From: Streptomyces sp. NBC_01353
Lineage (GTDB): Bacteria > Actinomycetota > Actinomycetes > Streptomycetales > Streptomycetaceae
Assembly (NCBI RefSeq): GCF_036237275.1
Contig: NZ_CP108352.1
Coordinates: 4,464,001 to 4,528,000 of the forward strand
Length of the DNA stretch: 64,000 bases
Direction of reading: 5' to 3'
Below are positions 15,891-23,565 of this stretch, one piece after another (within the stretch, counting starts at the first letter, position 1; the number at the start of each line of letters is the position of its first letter). A program made the position numbers and the translations under genes. The notes beneath the pieces were generated by a model. It was not told the DNA's origin, did no database searches, and saw only the letters and a program-made list of their open reading frames with translations.

Positions 15891-16915
15891 TGACGACCCA
15901 GGTGGCGGCCAAGCCCGCCAAGCCCGCGAAGCCGGCCACGATGGCGCAGGCGCTGCAGCGGGCCATGCGGGACGCGATGGCCGAGGACCCGACCGTCCAC
16001 GTCATGGGCGAGGACGTCGGCACGCTCGGCGGTGTCTTTCGCGTCACCGACGGCCTCGCCAAGGAGTTCGGCGAGGACCGCTGTACGGACACCCCGCTGG
16101 CCGAGGCCGGCATCCTGGGCACCGCCGTCGGCATGGCGATGTACGGGCTGCGGCCGGTCGTGGAGATGCAGTTCGACGCCTTCGCCTATCCGGCGTTCGA
16201 GCAGCTGATCAGCCATGTCTCGCGGATGCGGAACCGCACGCGCGGCGCGATGCCGATGCCGATGGTGATCCGGGTGCCGTACGGCGGCGGGATCGGCGGC
16301 GTCGAGCACCACAGCGACTCCTCCGAGGCGTACTACATGGCGACCCCGGGTCTCCATGTCGTCACCCCGGCCACCGTCGAGGACGCGTACGGGCTGCTGC
16401 GGGCGGCGATCGCCTCCGACGACCCGGTCGTCTTCCTGGAGCCCAAGCGGCTCTACTGGTCGAAGTCCGACTGGTCGCCCGAGGCGCCCACGCAGGTGGA
16501 GCCGATCGGCAAGGCCGTCGTACGGCGCCGCGGCACCAGCGCCACGCTGATCACGTACGGGCCGTCCGTGCCGGTCTGCCTGGAGGCCGCCGAGGCCGCC
16601 CAGGCCGAGGGCTGGGACCTGGAGGTCATCGACCTGCGCTCGCTGGTGCCGTTCGACGACGAGACCGTCAGCGCGTCGGTGCGGCGCACCGGACGAGCGG
16701 TGGTCGTGCACGAGTCGACCGGCTTCGGCGGGCCGGGCGGGGAGATCGCCGCCCGCGTGACCGAGCGCTGCTTCCACCACCTGGAGGCACCCGTGCTGCG
16801 GGTCGCCGGGTTCGACATCCCGTACCCGCCGCCGATGCTGGAGCGGCACCATCTGCCGGGCGTGGACCGGGTGCTCGACGCGGTGGCGCGGCTGCAGTGG
16901 GAGGTGGGGAGCTGA
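15890..16915 (+). CDS. bkdB: 2-Oxoacid dehydrogenase E1 component, beta subunit (bkd operon 1)
   Basis: This 341-residue transketolase-type beta subunit pairs with the preceding alpha chain. Conserved segments are VMGEDVGTLGGVFRVTDGLA, RCTDTPLAEAGILGTAVGMA, VIRVPYGGGIGGVEHHSDSS and VVFLEPKRLYW. The C-terminal transketolase domain contains VIDLRSLVPFDDETV. A short Lys/Pro/Ala-rich leader precedes the fold. The ATG shares one base with the E1-alpha stop and its own stop shares one base with the E2 start, so the subunits are translationally coupled, as expected for a stoichiometric complex. Confidence 0.93.
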   Translation: MTTQVAAKPAKPAKPATMAQALQRAMRDAMAEDPTVHVMGEDVGTLGGVFRVTDGLAKEFGEDRCTDTPLAEAGILGTAVGMAMYGLRPVVEMQFDAFAYPAFEQLISHVSRMRNRTRGAMPMPMVIRVPYGGGIGGVEHHSDSSEAYYMATPGLHVVTPATVEDAYGLLRAAIASDDPVVFLEPKRLYWSKSDWSPEAPTQVEPIGKAVVRRRGTSATLITYGPSVPVCLEAAEAAQAEGWDLEVIDLRSLVPFDDETVSASVRRTGRAVVVHESTGFGGPGGEIAARVTERCFHHLEAPVLRVAGFDIPYPPPMLERHHLPGVDRVLDAVARLQWEVGS

Positions 16916-18243
16916 TGGCCCAGGTGCTCGAGTTCAAGCTGCCGGACCTCGGCGAGGGGCTGACCGAGGCGGAGATCGTGCGCTGGCTGGTGAACGTCGG
17001 CGACGTCGTCGCCATCGACCAGCCCGTCGTCGAGGTCGAGACCGCCAAGGCGATGGTCGAGGTGCCGTGCCCCTACGGCGGGGTGGTGACCGCCCGCTTC
17101 GGCGAGGAGGGCACCGAACTGCCCGTCGGCGCACCGCTGCTGACGGTCGCCGTGGGCGGAGCGGAAGCTCCCGGGGCGGCGCCCGCGAAGTCCGGGGCGG
17201 CCGCCGAGGACGCCGAGTCCTCGGAGTACTCCGGCAATGTGCTCGTCGGCTACGGCACGGCGGGGCCGGCGGCGCGCCGGCGCCGCGTCCGCAGGGACAC
17301 CGCCCCGGCGGCCCCCGTCGCCCAGGTGACGGCGCCTGTGAAGCCGGTGCTTCCCGAGGGGCCTGTGCCGGTGATCTCCCCGCTCGTGCGGAAGCTGGCC
17401 CGGGACAAGGGGCTCGATCTGCGCGAGGTGCGCGGATCAGGTCCGGCCGGACTGATTCTGCGGGCCGACGTGGAGTCGGCACTGGCCGCCGCCGAGCGCC
17501 CGGCACCTGCTCCGGCCGCCGCGCCGTCGCCCGTGGCCGTCGCCGCCGTCGGCGTCGGTGAGCGTGTTCCGCTGCGCGGAGTCCGCGGCGCCGTGGCCGA
17601 CAAGCTCTCGCGCAGCCGTACGGAGATCCCGGACGCGACCTGCTGGGTCGACGCCGACGCCACCGAACTCATGACGGCGCGGGCCGCGATGAACGCGGCG
17701 GGTGGGCCGAAGATCTCGCTGCTCGCGCTCCTCGCCCGGATCTGCACCCATGCCCTGGCCCGCTTCCCGGAGCTCAACTCCACGGTGGACACGGCGGCCC
17801 GGGAGATCGTCCGGCTGCCGTCGGTGCACCTCGGGTTCGCGGCGCAGACCCCGCGCGGACTCGTCGTCCCGGTGGTCAGGGACGCGGGCACGCGGACGGC
17901 GGAGTCGCTGGCGGAGGAGTTCGCGCGGCTGACCGAGTCCGCCCGGCAGGGGACGCTGACGCCGGCGGACCTGACCGGCGGGACGTTCACGCTGAACAAC
18001 TACGGGGTGTTCGGGGTCGACGGATCGACGCCGATCATCAACCACCCGGAGGCGGCGATGCTCGGGGTGGGCCGGATCATTCCCAAGCCGTGGGTCCACG
18101 AGGGAGAGCTGGCCGTCCGCCAGGTCGTCCAGCTGTCGCTGACCTTCGACCACCGCGTCTGCGACGGCGGCACCGCGGGCGGGTTCCTGCGCTACGTCGC
18201 GGACTGTGTCGAGCACCCCGCGGTCCTGCTCCGCACGCTCTGA
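16915..18243 (+). CDS. bkdC: Dihydrolipoamide acyltransferase E2 (bkd operon 1)
   Basis: This 442-residue E2 has one N-terminal lipoyl domain with the lipoyl-lysine at residue 45 (VEVETAKAMVEVP). It continues with an Ala/Pro/Arg-rich linker, a peripheral subunit-binding domain (VISPLVRKLARDKGLDLREV) and the catalytic acyltransferase domain ending in TFDHRVCDGGTAGGFLRY, which holds the His and Asp of the active site. It transfers the acyl group made by E1 to CoA. No E3 (dihydrolipoamide dehydrogenase) gene is in the window, so E3 must be shared from elsewhere. It is last in the operon and followed by a hairpin at 18264. Confidence 0.93.
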   Translation: MAQVLEFKLPDLGEGLTEAEIVRWLVNVGDVVAIDQPVVEVETAKAMVEVPCPYGGVVTARFGEEGTELPVGAPLLTVAVGGAEAPGAAPAKSGAAAEDAESSEYSGNVLVGYGTAGPAARRRRVRRDTAPAAPVAQVTAPVKPVLPEGPVPVISPLVRKLARDKGLDLREVRGSGPAGLILRADVESALAAAERPAPAPAAAPSPVAVAAVGVGERVPLRGVRGAVADKLSRSRTEIPDATCWVDADATELMTARAAMNAAGGPKISLLALLARICTHALARFPELNSTVDTAAREIVRLPSVHLGFAAQTPRGLVVPVVRDAGTRTAESLAEEFARLTESARQGTLTPADLTGGTFTLNNYGVFGVDGSTPIINHPEAAMLGVGRIIPKPWVHEGELAVRQVVQLSLTFDHRVCDGGTAGGFLRYVADCVEHPAVLLRTL

Positions 18244-18263
18244 CGGCCCCGTCCCGGGATCGG

Positions 18264-18292
18264 CCGCCTGTCTCCGTACGTGAGACAGGCGG
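18264..18292. terminator. Terminator of bkd operon 1
   Basis: Perfect 11-bp arms CCGCCTGTCTC and GAGACAGGCGG enclose a 7-nt loop, 21 bp after the E2 stop codon. Confidence 0.7.
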
Positions 18293-18337
18293 CGATCTTC
18301 GGGGTCGTACCGGGCGGGCGCGGATCATACTGCTGGG

Positions 18338-19216
18338 ATGACGACCGTGTATGACGCCATCGTGCTCGCCGGGGGTGCCGCGAAGCGGCTCGGCGGGGCG
18401 GACAAGCCCGCGGTACGGGTCGGGGGCCGGGCGCTGCTCGACCGGGTCCTCGCGGGCTGCCGGGGCGCTGGGCGCACCGTGGTCGTCGGCGGTCGACGGA
18501 CGACCGTCCGCCCCGTGGTGTGGGCCAGGGAAGAGCCGCCCGGTGGAGGTCCGTTGGCCGCGCTCGACGCCGGCGTGCGTGAGGTGGACGCCGACACGGT
18601 GCTCGTCCTCTCCGCCGACCTGCCGTTCCTCGACGAGGGCACCGGCCGGCAGCTCCTGGCCGCCCTGTCCGCCGCGCCCGACGCCGAGGCCGCGCTGCTG
18701 GTCGACGCCGACGGCCGGGACCAGCCGCTCGTGGCCGCCTACCGCACCGAGGCACTCCGGCGTGAGCTGGCTCTCATCGCCGGCGCACACGGCACCCTCG
18801 CCGGCCTCCCGCTGCGTCTGCTCACGCGGGAGCTCCACATCGTCCGGGTCGCCGCGGAGCCCCTCGCCTCCTTCGACTGCGACACCTGGGAGGACATTGC
18901 CGCGGCCCGGGCCCGTATCAGGGAGCATGGGAACGTGCTGGACGAATGGATCACCGCAGTCAAGGACGAGCTGGGCATCGAGATCGACGTCGACACCGGC
19001 GTGCTGCTCGATCTGGCCCGGGACGCCGCCCACGGGGTCGCCCGCCCCGCCGCGCCGCTGACCACGTTCCTGGTCGGGTACGCGGCGGCGCAGGCGGCCG
19101 GTGCCGACGGCGGCCCCAAGGCGGTCGCCGAGGCCGCCCGCAAGGCCGCCGCCCTCGCCAACCGCTGGGCCGCCGAAGCGGAGCAGGGCGAAGCGGAACA
19201 GGGCGAAGCCGGATGA
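18338..19216 (+). CDS. MobA-like NTP transferase fused to DUF6457
   Basis: This is a 292-residue two-domain protein. Residues 1 to about 195 are a MobA-type nucleotidyltransferase with the GTP-binding signature VLAGGAAKRLGGADKPAV and the catalytic aspartate region VLVLSADLPFLDEGT. MobA attaches GMP to molybdopterin to form the bis-MGD cofactor. Residues from about 200 onward are the DUF6457 domain (VLDEWITAVKDELGIEIDVD), commonly appended to actinobacterial MobA or encoded next to it; its function is unknown. The TGA overlaps the moeA ATG, so the two cofactor genes are coupled. Confidence 0.88.
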   Translation: MTTVYDAIVLAGGAAKRLGGADKPAVRVGGRALLDRVLAGCRGAGRTVVVGGRRTTVRPVVWAREEPPGGGPLAALDAGVREVDADTVLVLSADLPFLDEGTGRQLLAALSAAPDAEAALLVDADGRDQPLVAAYRTEALRRELALIAGAHGTLAGLPLRLLTRELHIVRVAAEPLASFDCDTWEDIAAARARIREHGNVLDEWITAVKDELGIEIDVDTGVLLDLARDAAHGVARPAAPLTTFLVGYAAAQAAGADGGPKAVAEAARKAAALANRWAAEAEQGEAEQGEAG

Positions 19217-20724
19217 CCCCACAGGAGCGCGGGAGCCGCCCGGGCACCGAGCCGGAGGCCGCCCCGGCCCACCAGCCCGAGCCCGAGAGCGACGGCGTCG
19301 ACGAGGCCCTCGCCCTCGTCGCCCCGCCGCGCGCCGCCGCATCCCGACCCGCCGAGCCCCGCGCCGCCGAGTCCGGGTCGGCCGAACGGTCCGCCGGGCG
19401 GTCCGCCGACCCCGCGTCCGCCGACCCACGCCCCGGCGACCGCCACTCCGGCCCGTCCCGCTCCGGCCCGTCCCAGCCCGCCGATCCCCACCGCGCCACC
19501 GCCTGGCCCGCCGCCCGGGCGGTCGCCGCTCGGGCCGGGGCCACGACCGGAGCCGGTCGGGAACCCCGCCGTACGCCCCTCGGGCAGGCCCTCGGCCAGG
19601 TCCTCGCCGAGCCACTCCACGCGCTCACCGATCTGCCGTCCTTCGACACCTCCGCCATGGACGGCTGGGCGGTCGCGGGACCCGGCCCGTGGGAGATCCA
19701 TGAGGAGGGCGCGGTACTCGCCGGCCACGCACCCCTCGCGCCGCTCGCCGACGGCACGGCGGTACGGATCGCCACCGGCGCCCGCGTCCCGCCCGAGACC
19801 ACCGCGGTCATCCGCAGCGAACACGCCCGCACGGACGCCGGCGGCCATCTGCACGCCCGGCGCGAGGTCCTGCCCGGCCAGGACATCCGCCCCCGCGGAC
19901 AGGAGTGCCGCTCCGGCGACCGGCTGCTACCCGCCGGGACGGCGGTGACCCCCGCCGTCCTCGGCCTCGCTGCCGCAGCCGGCTACGACGAGCTGGCGAC
20001 CCTGCCCCGCCCGCGTGTCGAGGTCCTCGTCCTCGGCGACGAGCTCCTGACGGCCGGACTCCCCCACGACGGTCTGATCCGTGACGCACTCGGCCCCATG
20101 CTCGGCCCCTGGCTGAACGCGCTCGGGGCCGACGTGCTCGCCACCCGGCGGATCGGCGACGACGCCGACGCCCTGTACGCCGCCGTCACCGGTTCCGAGG
20201 CCGACCTCGTGATCACCACCGGGGGCACGGCCGCGGGGCCCGTCGACCACGTCCACCCGGTCCTCGCCAAGGCCGGAGCCGTACTCCTGGTCGACGGTGT
20301 GAAGGTCCGCCCCGGCCATCCGATGCTGCTCGCCCGCCTCGACGGCGACCGGCTCCTGGTCGGCCTGCCCGGCAACCCCCTCGCCGCCGTCTCGGGACTG
20401 CTCACGCTGGCCGAGCCGCTGCTGGGCGCCCTCGCGGGCGCCCCGGTCCCGCCGCCGTACCGCGTGTCCGTGCGGGACGAGGTCCAAGGCCATCCGTACG
20501 ACACGCGCCTCGTCCCGGTCGTCCACCGGGGCGACGAGGTCGTACCGCTGCACTACAACGGCCCGGCGATGCTCAGGGGCATCGCCGCCGCGGACGGGAT
20601 GGCCGTCGTGCCGCCCGGGGGCGCGCGGTCGGGGGACGCACTGGAGATCCTCGACCTCCCCTGGCCGGTGGCCCCGGGCCAGGTACCGGGTCATGGTGCG
20701 TCCCAAGGAGCGTGTTTCACGTGA
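19213..20724 (+). CDS. moeA: Molybdopterin molybdotransferase MoeA
   Basis: This 503-residue enzyme inserts molybdate into adenylated molybdopterin. The MoeA core begins after about 100 residues of Ala/Pro/Ser/Asp-rich low-complexity sequence. Core motifs are TSAMDGWAVAGPGPWE, the MoCF-binding TTGGTAAGPVDH and VGLPGNPLAAVSGLLTLAEP. The long disordered leader is unusual for the family, whose members are usually about 400 residues. The 3' end is notable: the last codons and the stop lie inside a parS palindrome, and TGA overlaps the GTG of the next gene. Confidence 0.93.
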   Translation: MTPQERGSRPGTEPEAAPAHQPEPESDGVDEALALVAPPRAAASRPAEPRAAESGSAERSAGRSADPASADPRPGDRHSGPSRSGPSQPADPHRATAWPAARAVAARAGATTGAGREPRRTPLGQALGQVLAEPLHALTDLPSFDTSAMDGWAVAGPGPWEIHEEGAVLAGHAPLAPLADGTAVRIATGARVPPETTAVIRSEHARTDAGGHLHARREVLPGQDIRPRGQECRSGDRLLPAGTAVTPAVLGLAAAAGYDELATLPRPRVEVLVLGDELLTAGLPHDGLIRDALGPMLGPWLNALGADVLATRRIGDDADALYAAVTGSEADLVITTGGTAAGPVDHVHPVLAKAGAVLLVDGVKVRPGHPMLLARLDGDRLLVGLPGNPLAAVSGLLTLAEPLLGALAGAPVPPPYRVSVRDEVQGHPYDTRLVPVVHRGDEVVPLHYNGPAMLRGIAAADGMAVVPPGGARSGDALEILDLPWPVAPGQVPGHGASQGACFT

Positions 20725-20727
20725 AAC
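20714..20727. other. parS site (ParB-binding), perfect
   Basis: GTTTCACGTGAAAC is the Streptomyces parS consensus as I recall it. Here it covers the last codons of moeA (coding ...Cys-Phe-Thr-stop) and the GTG start of the K+ channel gene. Streptomyces parS sites cluster around oriC, and several lie inside genes. Confidence 0.9.
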
Positions 20728-21803
20728 TTCCCAGCCGTGACGTCATGGCCCGGCACGCGGACGAGAAGACGTCCCCGTCCCGGATCCGGATGCCCCGGCG
20801 CGTCGTCGAGAAGCCCCTGCGGCAGGTGACGAGGCGGCTGTTGATGGCTCTCAGTGTGCTGGCCCTCACGACCTTGATCGTCTACGCCGACCGCGACGGC
20901 TATCACGACAACTCCAACGGCACCTTGGACTTCCTCGACTGTGCCTACTACGCGACCGTCACCCTCTCCACCACGGGGTACGGCGACATCGTCCCGTACA
21001 GCGACTCGGCGCGGCTCATCAACATCCTGCTGATCACGCCCCTGCGCGTCCTGTTCCTGATCATCCTGGTCGGCACCACTCTCGAGGTCCTCACCGAACG
21101 GACCCGGGAGGAGTGGCGGCTGAACCGCTGGAGGTCCACCTTGCGCGAGCACACCGTCGTCGTCGGCTTCGGCACGAAGGGCCGCTCCGCGATCCAGACG
21201 CTCTGCGCGACGGGGCTGCGGAAGGAACAGATCGTCATCGTCGACCCCTCGACCAAGGTGATCGAGACGGCGAACGCGGACGGATTCGTCGGTGTCGTCG
21301 GCGACGCGACCCGCAGCGATGTACTGCTCCGCGCCGAGGTCCAGAAGGCCCGTCAGATCGTCATCGCCACCCAGCGCGACGACACCGCCGTCCTGGTGGC
21401 GCTCACCGCCCGGCAGCTCAACCGGGGCGCGAAGATCGTCGCCGCGGTCCGCGAGGAGGAGAACGCACCGCTGCTGCGCCAGTCCGGTGCGGACGCCGTG
21501 ATCACCAGCGCCAGCGCCGCCGGCCGGCTGCTCGGGCTCTCCGTGCTCAGCCCCAGCGCGGGCACGGTGATGGAGGATCTGATCCAGCAGGGTTCGGGCC
21601 TCGATCTGGTCGAACGGCCGGTGATAAAGGCCGAGGTGGGCAAGAGCGTGCGGGAGACCGAGGACCTCGTGGTGAGCGTGCTGCGCGGGCACCGGCTGCT
21701 CGGGTACGACGATCCGGCCGCCAGCCCGCTGCAGTTGACGGACCGTGTGATCACGATCGTCCGTGCGGCGCCCGTCACTCCGCTGTCGACGCCGCCCGAG
21801 TAG
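20721..21803 (+). CDS. Two-TM potassium channel with TrkA/RCK domain
   Basis: This is a 360-residue channel protein. It has two membrane helices (LLMALSVLALTTLIVYADR, then INILLITPLRVLFLIILVG) flanking a pore loop with the K+ selectivity filter TTGYGD. A cytoplasmic Rossmann-type RCK/TrkA-N domain begins at HTVVVGFGTKGRSAI and a TrkA-C-like segment is at the end. It probably conducts K+ across the cytoplasmic membrane under nucleotide control. The GTG at 20721, overlapping the moeA stop with AAGGAG upstream, is preferred; GTG at 20712 is possible. The start codon lies inside a parS site. Confidence 0.88.
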   Translation: MKLPSRDVMARHADEKTSPSRIRMPRRVVEKPLRQVTRRLLMALSVLALTTLIVYADRDGYHDNSNGTLDFLDCAYYATVTLSTTGYGDIVPYSDSARLINILLITPLRVLFLIILVGTTLEVLTERTREEWRLNRWRSTLREHTVVVGFGTKGRSAIQTLCATGLRKEQIVIVDPSTKVIETANADGFVGVVGDATRSDVLLRAEVQKARQIVIATQRDDTAVLVALTARQLNRGAKIVAAVREEENAPLLRQSGADAVITSASAAGRLLGLSVLSPSAGTVMEDLIQQGSGLDLVERPVIKAEVGKSVRETEDLVVSVLRGHRLLGYDDPAASPLQLTDRVITIVRAAPVTPLSTPPE

Positions 21804-21813
21804 CCTCGCCACC

Positions 21814-22800
21814 ATGCATGCGATCACGATTCCGGAACCCGGCGGCCCCGAGGCACTCGTCTGGGCCGAGGTGCCCGATCCCGTGCCCGCCGAGGGCGAG
21901 GTCCTCGTCGAGGTGGTGGCGAGCGCCGTCAACCGTGCCGATCTGCTCCAGCGACAGGGCTTCTACGACCCGCCGCCGGGCACGTCCCCGTACCCCGGCC
22001 TCGAATGTTCGGGGCGCATCACCGAGCTCGGCCAGGGGGTGTCCGGCTGGTCCGTCGGCGACGAGGTGTGCGCCCTGCTCGTGGGCGGCGGTTACGCGGA
22101 GAAGGTCGCCGTGCCCGCCGGCCAGTTGTTGCCGGTGCCGGACGGGGTGGACCTCGTCACGGCCGCGGCGCTGCCCGAGGTCACGAGCACCGTCTGGTCG
22201 AACGTCTTCATGATCGCCCACCTGCGGCCGGGCGAGACGCTGCTGGTGCACGGCGGTGCGAGCGGTATCGGCACGATGGCGATCCAGCTGGCGAAGGCCG
22301 TGGGTGCCCGGGTCGCGGTCACCGCCGGCGGCCCCGAGAAGCTGGCCCGCTGTGCCGAGCTCGGCGCGGACATCCTGATCGACTACCGCGAGCAGGACTT
22401 CGTCGAGGAGCTGCGCAAGGCCACCGACGGGGCAGGGGCGGACGTCATCCTCGACATCGTCGGAGCGAAGTACCTGGACCGCAATGTGAAGGCCCTCGCG
22501 GTCAACGGACGCTTGGCGATCATCGGGATGCAGGGCGGGGTGAAGGGCGAGCTGAACCTCGGCGCGCTGCTCGCCAAGCGTGCCGCGATCACCGCGACCA
22601 CGCTGCGGGCCCGCCCGCTGCACGAGAAGACGGCCATCGTCGCCGCGGTGCGCGAGCATGTCTGGCCGCTGATCGGTGCGGGCACGGTACGCCCTGTGGT
22701 CGACCGTACGGTGCCGATGCCCGACGCCTCCGAGGCCCACCGGGCGCTGGACTCGGGTACGCACGTGGGCAAGGTCCTGCTGCTGGCCCCACGGGCCTGA
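21814..22800 (+). CDS. Zinc-independent NAD(P)H-quinone oxidoreductase (MDR family)
   Basis: This 328-residue protein belongs to the quinone oxidoreductase branch of the medium-chain dehydrogenases. The N-terminal GroES-like domain opens with ITIPEPGGPEALVWAEVPDP and has AVNRADLLQRQGFYDPPPG. The Rossmann fold carries LLVHGGASGIGTMAIQLAKA. It lacks the cysteine ligands of zinc alcohol dehydrogenases. Related proteins reduce quinones or enones with NADPH; the substrate here is not clear. The start is 10 bp after the channel gene, so it may belong to the same transcript. A strong hairpin follows. Confidence 0.88.
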   Translation: MHAITIPEPGGPEALVWAEVPDPVPAEGEVLVEVVASAVNRADLLQRQGFYDPPPGTSPYPGLECSGRITELGQGVSGWSVGDEVCALLVGGGYAEKVAVPAGQLLPVPDGVDLVTAAALPEVTSTVWSNVFMIAHLRPGETLLVHGGASGIGTMAIQLAKAVGARVAVTAGGPEKLARCAELGADILIDYREQDFVEELRKATDGAGADVILDIVGAKYLDRNVKALAVNGRLAIIGMQGGVKGELNLGALLAKRAAITATTLRARPLHEKTAIVAAVREHVWPLIGAGTVRPVVDRTVPMPDASEAHRALDSGTHVGKVLLLAPRA

Positions 22801-22860
22801 CCCCGCTGCCCGAAGGCCACGCCCCCCGCAAGGGCCCCGTACTCGGAAGAGCCCCGTACT

Positions 22861-22900
22861 CGGAAGGGCCCGGCACACAGTCGTGTGCCGGGCCCTTCCG
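22861..22900. terminator. Strong bidirectional terminator hairpin
   Basis: A perfect 18-bp stem, left arm CGGAAGGGCCCGGCACAC and right arm its exact complement, encloses the 4-nt loop AGTC. It lies between the convergent oxidoreductase and bpa genes. Just before it the string CCCCGTACTCGGAAG occurs twice in tandem. Confidence 0.85.
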
Positions 22901-22923
22901 CGTGCAACTGACGCCCCGCAGGC

Positions 22924-23469
22924 CTACAAATACGGCCCCGAGCGGACCGCGTGCCCGTGGCCCTGGTCGTCGTCATCGTCGTGCGACGCCCCCGGCGGAA
23001 GCGCCCGGCGCATCTGCTCCAACTGGGCGCGGGCCGCCATCTGCTGGGCGAACAGCGCCGTCTGGATTCCGTGGAAGAGGCCCTCGAGCCAGCCCACCAA
23101 CTGGGCCTGCGCGATGCGCAGTTCCGCCTCGGAGGGAATCGCCTCGTCCGTGAACGGCAGGGAGAGACGCTCCAGTTCCTCGACCAGTTCGGGCGCGAGC
23201 CCGTCCTCCAGCTCCTTCACGGAGCTGGCGTGGATGTCCTTGAGCCTGACACGGCTGGCCTCGTCGAGAGGTGCCGCGCGTACTTCCTCCAGGAGCTGCT
23301 TGATCATGCTGCCGATGCGCATGACCTTCGCAGGCTGCTCGACCATTTCCGTCACCGGGACCTCGCGGGATTCGTCGTCACCCTGAGTGCCGCCGAGCGC
23401 CATTCCGTCCTGTCCCACGATGAGGACCTGGGGGCTCTCCTGCGACCGTTCATTCCTCGGCATCTCCAT
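22924..23469 (-). CDS. bpa: Bacterial proteasome activator Bpa
   Basis: This 181-residue protein matches Bpa (PafE), the ATP-independent ring that opens the actinobacterial 20S proteasome. The helical core has KVMRIGSMIKQLLEEVRAAP and ELRIAQAQLVGWLEGLFHGI. The extreme C-terminus GPYL matches the GQYL-type tail that docks into the proteasome alpha ring. The N-terminus is polar and probably disordered, and an Asp-rich stretch precedes the tail. The ATG at 23469 is chosen; ATG at 23463 is two codons later. It is a monocistronic gene between two hairpins. Confidence 0.92.
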   Translation of the reverse strand: MEMPRNERSQESPQVLIVGQDGMALGGTQGDDESREVPVTEMVEQPAKVMRIGSMIKQLLEEVRAAPLDEASRVRLKDIHASSVKELEDGLAPELVEELERLSLPFTDEAIPSEAELRIAQAQLVGWLEGLFHGIQTALFAQQMAARAQLEQMRRALPPGASHDDDDDQGHGHAVRSGPYL

Positions 23470-23506
23470 GCCGCCATTCTCTCGCACACGTGCCTCACCA
23501 CACGGT

Positions 23507-23547
23507 GTGCCCCCGGAGGAGGGTGATCCACCCTTCTCCGGGGGCAC
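23507..23547. terminator. Hairpin downstream of the ABC permease
   Basis: Arms of 19 bp with one mismatch (GTGCCCCCGGAGGAGGGTG paired with the downstream copy) enclose the loop ATC. It follows the leftward ABC transporter operon and precedes the bpa start. Confidence 0.75.
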
Positions 23548-23565
23548 GGGACGGCAACGGTCCGG

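Noticed and set aside
20712-20720. GTG at 20712 as start of the K+ channel gene
   Set aside because: It is only 2 nt after AAGGAG. GTG at 20721 has normal spacing and the GTGA overlap with the moeA stop.
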